Shown piece by piece: positions 23,805 to 36,375 of a stretch of 64,000 nucleotides of DNA (positions within the stretch are counted from its first letter, which is position 1; every line of letters begins with the position of its first letter). A program made the position numbers and the translations under genes. This DNA comes from Berberis thunbergii (lineage: Eukaryota > Streptophyta > Magnoliopsida > Ranunculales > Berberidaceae): the NCBI GenBank assembly GCA_003290165.1, contig QNQO01006979.1, positions 1 through 64,000 of the forward strand, in the 5' to 3' direction. The notes beneath the pieces are model-generated. The model ran no database searches. It was given only the letters and a program-made list of their open reading frames with translations, and was not told the DNA's origin.

Positions 23805-26738
23805 AACCAAGGAATAAAATCTGTAGCTTTCTCAACATTTTTCCTTGACCCTTTTTTTTTTTACTTTGTGTAGCCAACTCCATGCAATATTCATTGTATT
23901 TTCTGCACAAGTTACCATATTATCATAATTCTATATTTCTAGTTATAAAAAAAGACTAAAATATTATATATCTTACTCTTCCCAATCACTCGAAACAGAA
24001 AGTGCATTGAAAACCCATCTTCGAGCTTGTTTAAATTGTACATAATTTAGCATATAGTTTTTTCCTTTATCCAATGGCTTTCATCGGCATACTCATCATC
24101 TACATCAAGCCACTCCTCTTGACTGTGTTTGTGAGTTCCGAACTGTGGCTTTCTCATATACTCCTTGCACTATGTAACAGATTCATCTACAAGGTATGAT
24201 TCTGCTATTGATCCTTCCATGTATCTGAAATTTTAGTATAGTCTTTGTATCGTTTCATTAACCTATCAATCATAAATAAAATGATAAATTAGTATATAAT
24301 ATAATAAGATAACGTGATGACGTGCACTAAAATTAGAAAATTTATTTACCGCTCAAAGGGATACATCCATCGATATCGAACTGGACAACCAAACATCGCT
24401 TCCTCGGTTAGATGAGCCATGCAATGCACACTTATAACAAAGAATGAAGGCGGAAGCTCCTTTTCAAGGACACACATTGCCTCAATCACACCTTTGTGTG
24501 CCAACTGAAGATCTGTTTTGTTGATCACTTTAGCACATAAGATATTAAAGAATAAGCTAATTCTTTGAATAGCAATTCTTAAATCTTTATCCTTCTTCTC
24601 ACGAAAAACATGTCTAAGAAAAACTGTAAGTAAATGTTGCATAATGACATGGTAATCATGTGACTTTAGTTCTCTTAGCTCCAGGGGATTGCCAAGAACG
24701 CAATTACTCGACTTGGATGAAAATCCACTCGGCAATTTCAACTCTTTTAGTGTATCCATAAATACTTTTTTTCTTTCTTGGTCAAGGCAAATGATGCTTT
24801 TGGCATTGAAGTTTTTCCCGTTTCATTGTCATGGCTCAACCAATATCTCTTAAGAGTTCTCATGTCTTCCATATCTTTTCGAGCATTCTCACCATCCTTT
24901 GTTTTCTTAGACACATTCAACAATATGTTCAATAAGTGTTCAATGACATTCTTTTCAGTATGCATCACATCAATATTATGTCGTAGCTCAACAAACTTCC
25001 AGTACGGCAAATCAAATAAAATGGACCTTCTAGACCACGGTGGCGCAATGTTATTTGTTGGTTCATCATTGACGTTATCATTATCAACCATATTCTTGCG
25101 CTTTTGCCCACTAACCCTACCTTGTGTAGAACTACCTTCCAAAATTTCCGCTATCCTTCGTTCAACTTCTTCACCAGATAACCGTTGTGGAGCACGACGA
25201 TGTTCAACATTTTTGTTGAATCCCTTGTCATCTCTAAACTTGTGTTTTGTAGGTAAAAAACGTCGATGGCCTCTATAGCATATCTTCCGACTGTTTGAAA
25301 GACGTTCAGATTCTACATCATCAACATAAATAGGGCATGCATTATAACCATGAACATTACAACCAGCTAGAGTCCCATAAGCAGGAAAGTCATGGATACC
25401 CCAAATCAACATTGCTTTCAACCGAAAATTGCTTTTAGTACACACATCCCAAGTTGAAACACCATCTGCCCACAATTCCTTCAACTCTTCTACTAATGGC
25501 TCCAGGTAAACATCAATATTCTTTTCGGGTGCTTTGGCCCTGATATTAACAAGGTTAACACACAAAACTCCTTTTTCATGCATAAAGAAGGTGAAAGATT
25601 AAAAGGTGCTATTATTACTGGCCAACAACTATATGCATTACTTAGATTTCCACGTGGGTTAAAACCATCAGTCGATATTGCAAGTCTCAAATTCTTACTA
25701 TCAGAGGCAAACTCTGGCCATTTCATATTTGTTAAAGTCCATTGTGCTGAATCACATGGATGTCTCATCAAATTCCCATCTGAACAAGCATCCTTGTGCC
25801 AAGTCATTGCTTCACCAATCCATGGTATGCTAAAAAATCTTTTCAACCTTGGAATCAATGGAAAATACTTTACAACCTTTTTAACTTCTTTCCTGTATAT
25901 CTTGCCGGAGTCGTTCTCATCGACATCCACACAACCTTATACCTACGCTCCCACATTTTGGACAACCAACCAGACCCTCATATTCTTTCCAATAGAGTAT
26001 GCATCCATTGGCACATGCATGTATTGTCTTACATTCCATCCCCATATCTTTAATTGTGGTTTTCATGTTTGGGTAGTTATCTGGCAAATTACAATCATCC
26101 GGCAATAAGGTTTTTAGCCATTTTAACAACATTGTCACACTATTACCACTCCAACTAAAACGAGTCTTGAAATTCTGCAATTCAATAATGGTGGAAAACA
26201 TGGTCTTATCCTTAGGACACCCTTTGTACAAAGGCACAGTCGCTTTTTCCTTATACTTTTGATACTTCTTGTTCATAACTGTCTCAGGTTCACGAGAAAG
26301 TTCGGGACCACCTTCTGGATTACCGCCAAAACATTCTTCGACGGTGTCATTCAAGTCATTTATCCCATCATCAGCCTCCACAGTTTGCATGTTGAGGAAT
26401 ACATCATCAACTAGCTCGCTCATCCTAGGATATTCACATACATCATCAAGTTCAACCACTTTTGTCATAGGTACACCAATCACATGCTTGTTTATATTCT
26501 CTCCATGATGTATCCACGTGACATAATTTGTATCAATGCCATGGCTTAACAAATGAACACTTATGTCATCAACACTAATGTTTCCCCTCGAGTTCCTACA
26601 TCGAACACATGGGCAAGGAAAAAGACTCTCTCCATTTGCATTATCCTCACAAACTGTTTGAAATGTCTAACGCCATTTATATACATTGCACTTCCCCCGT
26701 TTGTTCATCCATGACTTGTCTAAAGGAATTGTTGACAT
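23805..26738 (-). pseudogene. Broken tnp2 transposase gene of CACTA B (Transpos_assoc, Transposase_21, DUF4218)
   Basis: Reading leftward from ATG at 26738: a Transpos_assoc-type start (MSTIPLDKSWMNKR) with a stop about 16 codons further on; then the 26552-25917 frame with a CxxC (VGCPKCGS); then 25930-25493 with WPEFASDSKNLRLAISTDGF (the conserved SxDGFNP segment); then 25583-24747 with DVYLEPLVEELKELWADGV, CPIYVDD, a ILFDLPYWK motif and HNIDVMHTEKNV; then 24759-24346 ending PVRYRWMYPFER; then DUF4218 remnants to 23805. Frames change near 25920, 25520-25580 and 24750. TNP2 would bind the TIRs and cut the element. CACTA A interrupts the gene at 23804/9942, and 9247-9941 completes it. Confidence 0.88.
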
Positions 26739-28859
26739 TTCTACACACAAAAAATTAAAGATTAACCTTAGTCATTGACCAAAGGAATCTAAATTGCTTG
26801 AAAATCATTGACCAATCTAATGAACTTCAATTCATCCAGTTGTGTTGTCGTATTTGTTATGGTACCCTATACAATGTTTCATTGACCTTCTTTCTACATT
26901 CCCAATCCAACTCAATTACTTGAGTTACATTGGATCTCCTATCCAAACTAATTGTTTCTAAAATACCACAATCATGCTTATTGCTGATCTTAGAAAAACA
27001 AAATAAATATATATAAGGACAAACTAACAAAGTACAAAACTACAACTGATCTTAGATAATGGATTGGAGCAGAGAAGTTCCCTACTAAAGGTAAACAATG
27101 CATGGTAAGCAATGGCAATCTGTTGAGCATGGAAATCAGTGTTTTCTTTTCTATAAATGATTTGATGAATTAGTAAGAGTTGATATGAGGATCAAAAGAG
27201 CTAGTACAATATAATCAACTTTGTCAGTTAAGTAGCTTTAGATCATACTTAATATCATTACTTTATAATATAACAATAAAAGAAGAAAAGAATGCAATGT
27301 AAAGAACCAAATCAAATATAATATCAGCAACAATTTATGCTATTTGTAATAAACAGAGGGAAGATGTTGATGTATGAAATTCATATTAGGGTCTCTTTTA
27401 AACACATGATCGTTTATAGACAAACCCGATTTGGTTAGGGGAGGATGGTGGTTCGAATCCACCTGATTCCGCATTTCAGTTTCTTGTAGGAGTGCAGAGA
27501 TGTAATTGGAGTGTGCGGGGATGTAAATAATTCTATTTGCTGAGTGTGAATACTTTAGCATTATGCATGTTGGCTTACCTCTTAAGTCATGATGGTTCAT
27601 AAGAGTCAAGTTAGAATCGAAATCATGGGTTAGCATTATGCATGTTGGCTTACCTCTTAAGTCATGATGGTTCATAAGAGTCAAGTTAGAATCGAAATCA
27701 TGGGTTACTCTCAGTGAACAGTGTCTGATCAAATTTGATTGAGTTTAATTCTAAAATTTATAATATATATATTTAATTTAAAATTGAGTTTAATTCTAAA
27801 ATTTATAGATATTTTCTAATTTATTAACTCTAATTTATTATAAATGACTAATTTATTATAAATGACACGTAGCAATAACCCTTGAATAATTTATAGAAAA
27901 TTTTCATGTGTGCATCCCGAGGGGGATGGACGACTCCATCCCTCCCTCACCGTTTTCCTCGCCCACTTCCTCGACATTTAGAATTTTGGAAATTTGAAAT
28001 CACATTTGCCGGCTTGATGGTATTCAATTTTGATTTGAATCTCTCTCTGCTATTCCTAAACACGACATTTACATGTGTCATGCATCCATCTCCATCAACG
28101 ATACAACACAACGCATAAGAACCATCGATCCTTGCCGACTTAGTTTTCAATAACCCTATGTGCCAATTGATCCACGTGCTCCTCACCTCAACTATACATT
28201 ATAAACTACCAAATCTATTTCGTCTATCCTCTCTAGGGTTCCAATAAATACGGTCTCCTCTTCTCTTCTCTCATTTCTTTGTCGTCTCATTCCTTCTCTC
28301 TTGCTCTCTGATTCTAATCCTTCATACAAATAGGTTAAGAAGCATGATGACTCCACAATCACAATAGAGCTCTCTTCATAAATAATTAATAGATTAGTTA
28401 GCAGTGTCCCTATAAATATGCTTCGTATATGATCTTACTAGTACTATTATCAGAGCTAAATTAAATTTCTATCATAGCATGTGTCCTTAAACAACAAAAG
28501 GAGAAAAGGAGTGAGTGCATTACCTCATAAATCAGTAACTCCAAGGAGTTTAAGACACTCTAGACTACAATCACATTCGATCTAAGCTTTCAGTACTACC
28601 ATACTACATCCCTTAGCACTTCGAATCTCCCATAGTAGCAATCAATATGGTAATAGAACAGAATAACTTTTCCGATAGTTGACTAATATGAAATCGATTT
28701 GAAGGCCACCGAACATTCACTTTCAAGAAGAATTCAATTTTCAAACAAAATGCTCATTGTAAAAAAAAACAATCATCGATCCCTAATTTCATCCTAAATA
28801 AAAGAGAACCCTGATGAACCCTAATTTCATCATAAAAAAGAAAGAGAGAGAGAGTACCT
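26739..28859 (-). other. Upstream non-coding region of CACTA B
   Basis: No gene recognised. It contains the segment homologous to A (26745-27070) and a tandem duplication (27557-27706). A short GGTTCGAATCC (27450) resembles a Pol III B-box, without a convincing tRNA around it. The remaining sequence is AT-rich, with C/T-rich tracts near 28240-28320. Probably the first intron of tnp2. Confidence 0.5.
27557..27706 (+). repeat. Two-copy tandem duplication of about 75 bp
   Basis: TAGCATTATGCATGTTGGCT...GAAATCATGGGT occurs twice back to back (27557 and 27632) with essentially no differences, indicating a recent local duplication inside CACTA B. Confidence 0.9.
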
Positions 28860-29115
28860 GTTCGGTTGAAGTGGCTGATCGATTTTGAAGTCGAGGGAAG
28901 TCGATTGAAGTCGAGGGAGGAGCAAGGAAGTCGAGGGAGGGAGCAGGGAAGGAGAAGGAGCAGGGGGAAGTCGAGTCGAGGGAGGGAGCAGGTCGATGGA
29001 GGGAAGCAGGTCGAGGGAGGGAGGGAAGCAGGTCGATTTTGTGAAATTGTCGATGGAAGTCGAGGAGGGAAGGTCGAGCGCCAAAAATAGCCGCCCAAAT
29101 TTTTTTTCCTTTTCA
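28860..29115 (-). other. CT-rich leader of CACTA B (predicted 5' UTR)
   Basis: The reverse complement is a run of TCGACTTCC/CTCCCTCG repeats homologous to 10436-10762 of CACTA A, preceded by GGCGCTCGACCTTCC and followed by a CAGGTACTCTC donor-like site (near 28857). Confidence 0.6.
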
Positions 29116-29609
29116 TGTAGCCACGGTTTTTAGCCGTTGCTAGAGCTAGCCACGGTTTAAAACCGTTGCTAAATTTGTTTTTGCAACGGTTTTTAGCCGT
29201 TGCTAGATCTAGCCACGGTTTAAAACCGTTGCTAAATTTTTTTGTTGCAACGGTTTTGAGCCGTTGCTAAGCCTAGCCACGGTTTAAAACCGTTGCTAAA
29301 TTTGTTTGTTGCAACGGTTTTGAGCCGTTGCTAGATCTAGCCACAGTTCAGAACCGTTGCTAAATTTTTTTTTGCAACGGTTTTGAACCGTTGATAATAC
29401 TGCCCACGGTTCGGAGCCGTTGCTTCTATTAGCCACGGTTTTTAGCCGTGCCAACTATACCAACGGTTTGAAACCGTGGCCAGGGTGTTTATTACCCACG
29501 GTTTTAAGCCATTGGTACTTATAGCAGCGGTTTTTGGCCGTGGCAAATGCACCAACGGTTTAGAACCGTGGGCAGCTTAGCGTAGCTAAATGGCCCTTTT
29601 GGTGTAGTG
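29116..29609 (-). repeat. 5' subterminal palindrome array and TIR of CACTA B
   Basis: About 16 palindromic units (e.g. CACGGTTTAAAACCGTT, AACGGTTTTTAGCCGTT) in a tandem of about 60 bp with TTTGTTTTTGCAACGG spacers, ending TTTTGGTGTAGTG at 29609. The reverse complement starts CACTACACCAAAA, then TTTAGCTACG, as at the C right end. The next base begins LTR sequence of element II. Confidence 0.9.
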
Positions 29610-30233
29610 AATGATGTTTAATGATTCTCACTTTTATTTAATATAGAAATTTATGTTGTTTTAGTGACAAGGATTTCATAGATTTCTTCATAGATTTTTA
29701 TTACTCCGGTGATTATCTTTTCTTCTCCATATAAGCTTAGTCACGCTTTTCTTATATGTGGAATGTTTAAGAATTAATTGATTCCGGTAGGTTAGTTATA
29801 TGTGATCGTCATTTATTACAGTATTGTTTCCGGATATATCGTAAGTTTAGGATATCTCATATGACAAACCTTTGTGCTTTTTTAGAAGAAGTGAAATCTA
29901 AAATTCATTTACATTAGGGTATATTAATGCATAAAAGATTATTTTATCTGATTACGTCGTTTGGGATGTGAAACACGTAGTTGAGTCATCATAGCGAATC
30001 AATACTAGTTGGCGCGTGAAGTCTAGGAGGGATTCTTGGAACCTTGTGATTTCTCCAAACTTAATTTTCATTAAATTAAATTCAATTTCGTATTTTAAAT
30101 TTGTTAGAATTTTTTAACTTTAGTTTCGCATAGTTTGTTTTCCTTAACCTTGTTTTGTAGATCATTTTTTTTCGTGGGATCGACACCCCATTCTTTACTG
30201 CAATTGACCGCGTGTACTGTTTGGGCATAATCA
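29610..30233 (+). repeat. Right part of the 5' LTR of element II
   Basis: Aligns base for base with 35512-36135, apart from compensating 1-bp indels and a few substitutions, and ends GGGCATAATCA. The left part was separated by the CACTA B insertion. Confidence 0.9.
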
Positions 30234-30238
30234 AATTT

Positions 30239-30256
30239 TGGCGCCGTTGCTGGGGA
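30239..30256 (+). other. Primer-binding site of element II
   Basis: TGGCGCCGTTGCTGGGGA, identical to 1795-1812 and 5 bases after the LTR end. Confidence 0.85.
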
Positions 30257-30359
30257 ACAAGCTTCATTCTACAAGGAAGGTTTTGGGTATTATATTTCCT
30301 GCTCATTTTTCATTTTATTTTATTTTATTCTATTTTTAAGTTTTAGGTCCAATTTAATT

Positions 30360-30460
30360 TTAATTTTATTTTATTTCTTAAAAAATTAAAAATTAAAAAT
30401 TAAAAATTAAAAATTAAAAATTAAAAATTAAAAATTAAAAATTAAAAAAAAAAAATTGTG
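30360..30460 (+). repeat. AAAATT-rich microsatellite
   Basis: About ten copies of AAAAATTA between the PBS and gag of element II. A shorter version is at 1955-1985 in element I, so the site is unstable in length. Confidence 0.85.
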
Positions 30461-30561
30461 TTCACCTTTCACAACAAAGTTAAGGCTGTAGACTCAGTTA
30501 GACTAAGGTTTTTTTTTTCCTTTTTTTTTTTAAGGAAAAAGCGAAGAGTTGGCTATACTCT

Positions 30562-31227
30562 TTGCGACCAATGTCCATAGGTTCGTGGGAGGAAATGACC
30601 CAAGCATTTTTTAATAAATATTTTCCTCACCACAAAACCAACGGTCTAAAGAGACAGATTTCTACCTTCACCCAAAAGAATAGAGAGACATTATATCAAG
30701 CATGGGAAAAGTTCAAGGATCTTTTGAATACATGCCCACACCATGGGTATGAGAATTGGCGCTTAGTCAGTTATTTTTATGAGGGGCTCACCAGTAGAGA
30801 ACGTCAGATCCTTGAGATGATGTGTAATGGAGAGTTTTTGCAAAAGGACCCTGACGAGGCCATTGAGTACCTGAATGACTTGGCTGAAAAGGCTCATACT
30901 TGGACTAGTCCAAGTGCTACTGAGAGCACGGATAGAACACATCCAGCTGGAGTTTACCAACTTAGGGAAGAGGATAGCCTTAGAGCCCAACTTGATAGAG
31001 TAACTAGGGAGTTAGAGGCACTTAAGACCAAGGATGGGAGGCCCACACATACTGTTGCCAGAGTTGAGCTACAGGACGCTTGTTTTATATGCGGGGGATT
31101 TGAACACTTCTCACAGGATTGCCCAACCTTGACTGAGATGAGAGGGGTTTATGAGGAACAATGTTACACCTTAGGGATGTACAAGAAGCCTTATTCACCA
31201 TTCTCTAACACTTACAATTCTGGCTAG
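30562..31227 (+). pseudogene. gag: gag of LTR element II, open for 221 codons then stopped
   Basis: A continuous frame covers the capsid-like part (SWEEMTQAFFNKYFPHH, ETLYQAWEKFKDLLNTCPHH, LTSRERQILEMMCNGEF), a Glu/Lys-rich middle (LREEDSLRAQLDRVTRELEA) and a CCHC zinc knuckle (C-X2-C-X4-H-X4-C, about 31081-31122). The frame ends at a TAG after YNSG, where element I reads through. A second TAG (Trp in element I) follows within about 10 codons. There is no clear upstream start beyond the ATG at 30562, although family members usually begin earlier. Structural particle protein; no enzyme domain is attached. It is better preserved than the copy in element I. Confidence 0.85.
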
Positions 31228-31944
31228 AGAGATCACCCTAACTTTGGCTAGAGGTCCAAGGCTAACCAACCTACACACTCACAGGCACAACCACCGAGGT
31301 CATACCCTGCACCTCCATACAATGCACAATCTAACAGAAGTTCCTTATTAGACACATTACATGCATTTATAGAGGCATAAGGTAAAACTAATCAAAAAAT
31401 TGAGGTTGCATTGACACAATTAGCATAGGAGAACAAGGAGATCAAAAGCCAAATAACCAAGCTGACAAGTTCATTAACAGTACAAGCTCGGGGCCAATTT
31501 TCGTCACAGCTTCAAGCAAATCCGAAGGGCCAACTTATGGCACAAACCTCTACTTCAGACTCTCAGAATGTCAAAGAGGTTAATGCCATCACTACTCGGA
31601 GTGGTAAGATTTTAGATGGGTCAAGCTCATCCACAACTATAAGCACCTGCTCAAGTGCAAATGAGAACATCCCTGAGGATGAGCCCAACAAGAACATTCC
31701 AGTATCAGTTCCTTTTCCTCAAGCACTACGACCTACTGGAAAGAAATCGAAAATGCATGGTGAGATTCTAGAACCATTGAAACAGGTTAAAATTAACTTA
31801 CCTTTGCTGCATGTGATTAAACAGGTACCAACTTATGTGAGGGTCATCAAGGATCTATGCACTATCAAGAGGAAACATCAGGTGGTTGCTATTTTTGAGT
31901 GGAATGATCCTCAACTTTTCAGGTTATTAGTATACGATTTCTAA
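31228..31944 (+). pseudogene. gag tail and gag-pol linker of element II
   Basis: 31228-31536 is the stopped gag tail. 31537-31944 is open and encodes NAITTRSGKI, VPFPQALRPTGKKSK and LKQVKINLPLLHVIKQVPTY, the conserved stretch that precedes protease in Athila/Tat-like polyproteins. It ends at a stop after LLVYDF with no protease motif (D[ST]G) following. Confidence 0.78.
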
Positions 31945-33291
31945 ACCCTTTTGACTCGTTTATATCATAGACTAGGTTTGGAAGTGAATGTTTCCTATGT
32001 TCTTCCTTGTCACTTCATGGTATATCTTTCATGAGGGAGAATATATGTCGGGCTGAAGACGTTAAACCAAGCACTCCTAAGAGGCAGACTAGCCTTAGTT
32101 GTGTGTCTTTGCTGTTAGTTTGGATTGATTTTTGAGTACCCTATTTAGTTGTGTTTCACTCATACTCCTTAGCTCCATAACAGTTTTGACTTACAACTTT
32201 CCTTTTTTTTGTTTTCTTTGTTAATGTCGAGTCTGCATTTTATCAATTTCTAATGAAAACTCCATGCTTTTTATGTTTCTGAGCGTTCATTGGTGGAAGA
32301 TTTCATTAAAATTGGTAAAAAGCTTCACCATGGTAATATCACTCTAACTCTCCTCTTTTTTTTGCCTTGATTTTTCATGATTATTATTTATACATTGAGG
32401 ACAATGTTTGGTTTAGGTTTGGGGGTGTGGTTTATTAGATTTTTTATGCAATTTTCAAAAATCTTTGAGTTTAAAACGTATTTTACAATTAAACCGAGTC
32501 ATTTTTGTGTTCTACTCAATCTCCATTGAATACTTAGATGATTATGGTAATTGTGTAAAATCTTCTTGAAAATGCATTTGAAATCCGAACTCTTGGCGAA
32601 TAAAAAAAAAAAAAAAAAAAAAAGAGGTTTTGAGTTCTTTTCAATTTTAGAGAATAATTTTGTTGCTTTAATTTTGAAAAAACACATACTAACACGTGTC
32701 ACATAGTTATATTAGTGGAAAACATGGTATTTGATATTATCCTTATGTTAGATGTATTTCGTGAGACTTTTCAACTCGACTATTCATGCACTATAAGCCA
32801 AGTCAACATGATTTGAAGTTGATTAATGAGGTATTGAACTAGAAAACCTTAGAATAATAGTGGAGACTTAACCCTTGCTAGTTTTGAGTCATTCTTTATT
32901 TTTTGAGGGTTATTAATTACACTCTGATTTTCTTAAGTCTGCATTATTTCATTGATGATCTCATTATTCTTGATTTTCTTATTGATTGCTTTAAGAATGA
33001 CATAAAAATTGAATCTTTACACTAGAACTTCTTGCTTTATTTAGTTGAGATGTCCTAGTACTAACTAGAACTTATGAAGTGATATAGGCATTTCTTTCTT
33101 TAAACCATTTTTTGCCTTTTAGCCTACCCAATAATAAATATCCATTTGCAGCCCTTTGAACCTTTAGATAGCCTTTTCTTTGTTATCCCCATTCCCAATA
33201 CCTACTCCAATCAAGGAGTAATACCTTTATTATTTTATTTTTACCCAATTTTTTGAGAATGTATACGGTGAGATATATTGATGGAATAGGA

Positions 33292-33322
<31 letters not shown>

Positions 33323-34299
33323 TTCATGCACCCTCGAAGTAAAAGTGTTGGATTGTATCAATGGGGAGAAGCATGTTAAAAAAAAAATTTGCGATTGAAG
33401 AAGAAAATAATGAAGAAAAAGTTAACGGTGTACAACATTGATTTGTTCTTCAATGCCCTATATTTTATTTAAGGGTGCATCCATTCTCATGAAATCTTTG
33501 TATCCTTTTGTCCCTTATTGTTTGCCATAATCCAAGCCCCAATACAACCTAGTAAAGACCTGATTGATCTTAAGTGAAAGTTAGCTTAATAAGTGTGGAG
33601 ATTGAATAGGCAAGAACTATGGTGTTTGATTCAACATTCTCAAAAGTAATCAATATTCCGGTCCATGAGATCATATTCATTTCACTCTTTGAAAATTCCG
33701 TTTTTCATGATGATTATATGTGAGATTTTTGCATTTTCTATAATATATTCTTTTTCTTACATATAAATTGAGTGCCCAATCTATGAGCGTTTCATTTCTG
33801 AGCGACATTAGAGAATTGTAGTCGAAACGTCTTTTCTAAAGGTTATCTTGTCACATCTTTACTATGAGATGAAGAGTTATGTTGATAAGGCTCCTCACAC
33901 ACACACTTCGAGTTGAGAATGATTATGAAATTCATTTAACCTTTAGATACTATTAAATTATTGTACTCTATTGATATACTTTTGTGACATTATTAGTTTG
34001 TTGTTTTTCTTGAATTGTAAGCAATCAGAAAAATACTCTAAGGGGAATAAAAGGGAATGTTCATATGTTTTGCATTTTTTAGAAAATAGATTTTGTTTTA
34101 TTGAGTCAGTAATGTTTGGGGGTAGCATTTCTGAAAACCCTCACGAGACTATAACTCGTCCTCTAGAGGCAATCTAGAGGTTTAAAGCCTTGTTGCACGT
34201 TAAGGTAAGTGCAACCGTGATTCTTACGAAAGTGAGTTAGGATTTTATTCTTTATTTTGTTTTACTCGAGGACTAGCAAAATATAGGTTTGGGGGTATT
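31945..34299 (+). other. Non-coding 3' internal region and purine tract of element II
   Basis: Colinear with 3421-5847. It includes GAGGACAATGTTTGG...TTTGGGGGTGTGG (about 32397-32426), an A-run (32607-32624), an (AT)n tract (33293-33322) and the purine tract AGGTTTGGGGGTATT (34285-34299). No coding sequence. Confidence 0.75.
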
Positions 34300-36135
34300 T
34301 GATATACACGTAATTATTACAAAATATATCCCTTAATTTATATATGTTAGTGCTTAAATTAATATATTTTATTCTAATTATTTCATTTTCATGTTTTTGT
34401 AGGAATTTGCGTGTGAACGATAAAATCTCATTAAGGCGACAATTTGAGGAAATGATTAATTTGTTGATTCTAGCGGTGGTGTAAAATAGCGGTTCACATA
34501 TCTAGACCTAACCCAAATAAGCCTAGGTCCACTTACTTTAATCAAGCCCAAGCTCAGAAAGCTAGAAACCTAAGCCCAACCTAACAAGGAAATCCTATTT
34601 CGGTTTCTTTCTTCCCTTCTCTTGGAAGGCTCTTCCACGTTTTCTGCTCCTTCTCTCTTTTCCAGCCACCATCACCACCTCCACCGGGGCAGAGGCAGAG
34701 ATCTCTCGCCACTAAACCAACCACCATCTCGCCACCATCACTAACCACCGTTTCACGCCCCCTGTTTCATGCTATAAACCTCACCTCGCCACTGAAACAG
34801 ACCACCATCCTCTCTGTCCAGAACACAGCCGCCACCACCATCTCTCTCTCTCTCTCATCGCTACCATCACCCGAGCACCACCACCGCACGCACAACACCA
34901 TCGCAAAACACGGCACCTCCCTGTTTCGCTCCCTGTTCCTCGCCCTCCTTCCAATTTCTCTCTTCTCCACAGTCTTTCCCTCCTCCACTTCTCTCTCTCT
35001 CTCGACCACCGCCGAAACAGACCACGCAACCACCACCATCACCGCTGTGAACAGAGCTCGCGACAGAGCGCCTCCTTGTTTCACAGCCATCGCTTCTCCC
35101 ATTCTTGTTCTTCCTTCACTTTCTCTTTGTTCTTGCAGGCACTGGAGCCGGTCGAAAGGAGAGGACTCTCGCGAGGAGTGAAACAGAAGTAGCGGGGCAG
35201 GGGGCGGTGCGCTGGAGACGAAGGCTGAACCGCGCGACTGTGAAGTGGGAACAAAACTGATTTTTGAATCAGTTCGCTATTCGCACCTCAGCCCATTGCT
35301 GAGTACCACCACAGTGCAGCTGCTGAGATTTCTTGGGATTTGCAAATTTCTCGGGATTCATGCACGTACAGGAAGAGATGACGTCCTCCTACACTGATGC
35401 TGTGACCACCACCACCATGAGTCACCAAACCCCATGCAAGGTGAAGAGGTGAACTCCTAGATGTAACGCACTAAATTAGCATTTGATTCGCTTTAAGTTT
35501 TCACGATGAATAATGATGTTTAATGATTCTCACTTTTATTTAATATAGAAATTTATGTTGTTTTTAGTGACAAGGATTTCATAGATTTCTTCATAGATTT
35601 TTATTACTCCGGTGATTATCTTTTCTTCTCCATATAAGCTTAATCACGCTTTTCTTATGTGTGGAATGTTTAAGAATTAATTGATTCCGGTAGGTTAGTT
35701 ATATGTGATCGTCATTTATTACGGTATTGTCTCCGGATATATCGTAAGTTTAGGATATCTCATATGACAAACCTTTGTGCTTTTTTAGAAGAAGTGAAAT
35801 CTAAAATTCATTTACATTAGGGTATATTAATGCATAAAAGATTATTTTTCCGATTACGTAGTTTGGGATGTGAAACACGTAGTTGAGTCATCATAGCGAA
35901 TCAATACTAGTTGGTGCGTGAAGTCTAGGAGGGATTCTTGGAACCTTGTGATTTCTTCAAACTTAATTTTCATTAAATTAAATTCAATTTCGTATTTTAA
36001 ATTTGTTAGAATTTTTTAACTTTAGTTTCGCATAGTTTGTTTTCCTTAACCTTGTTTTGTAGATCGTTTTTCCTCGTGGGATCGACACCCCATTCTTTAT
36101 TGCAATTGACCGCGTGTACTGTTTGGGCTTTATCA
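34300..36135 (+). repeat. 3' LTR of element II
   Basis: 1836 bp, TGATATACACG...TTTATCA. It is homologous to the LTRs of element I but clearly diverged in the C-rich 34600-35250 part, so I and II are separate insertions. Confidence 0.9.
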
Positions 36136-36140
36136 AGTTC

Positions 36141-36375
36141 CCTCCTTCCTCTGCTCCTTCCTTTGTGCTTCCTCCTTCCTGCTGTGCTCGCGACTTCCCT
36201 CCTTCCTCCTTCCCTCTCCTTAGCGCTTCCAGTCCTTCGTGACTTCGCTCATTCCATCTTCCCTCCTTCGCTCTCTGTCTCTCTGTTGAAATCTCTCAAA
36301 CACTGTGGTGGTGGTGGTGGTACTCATTCAAGAACATTTGAATAGCAACCAAAGAGAAGAAACTCGAGGTACAAT
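36141..36375 (+). other. CT-rich leader of CACTA D (predicted)
   Basis: TTCCCTCCTTCCT-type repeats resemble the leaders of A and B, followed by (GGT)n near 36303 and a donor-like GAGGTACAATC at 36368. It starts directly after LTR element II, suggesting that the retrotransposon entered D near its 5' end. Confidence 0.5.

Larger units (their letters stand above)
29610..36135 (+). mobile_element. LTR retrotransposon II, gag-only Ty3/Gypsy (Athila-like), 5' LTR cut by CACTA B
   Basis: Same family as element I. The right 624 bp of its 5' LTR (29610-30233), PBS (30239-30256), an open gag (30562-31227), linker (31537-31944), non-coding 3' region, purine tract and a complete 3' LTR (34300-36135) are present. 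The beginning of the 5' LTR lies beyond CACTA B, outside the window. The remnant is exactly as long as the matching part of the 3' LTR (35512-36135), as expected if B simply split the LTR. No pol domain is visible. The right flank (AGTTC, 36136-36140) should be one TSD copy. The flanking CT-rich leader indicates insertion in CACTA D. Confidence 0.88.

Noticed and set aside
24778..25278. Plus-strand open frame of 166 codons (and 25578-26108, 26269-26508)
   Set aside because: Antisense shadows of the tnp2 gene of CACTA B; the minus strand has the Transposase_21 motifs.
27400..27475. tRNA gene or SINE suggested by GGTGGTTCGAATCCACC
   Set aside because: Only a T-arm-like hairpin is present. No acceptor-stem pairing, anticodon arm, A-box at proper distance or poly-A tail could be found.
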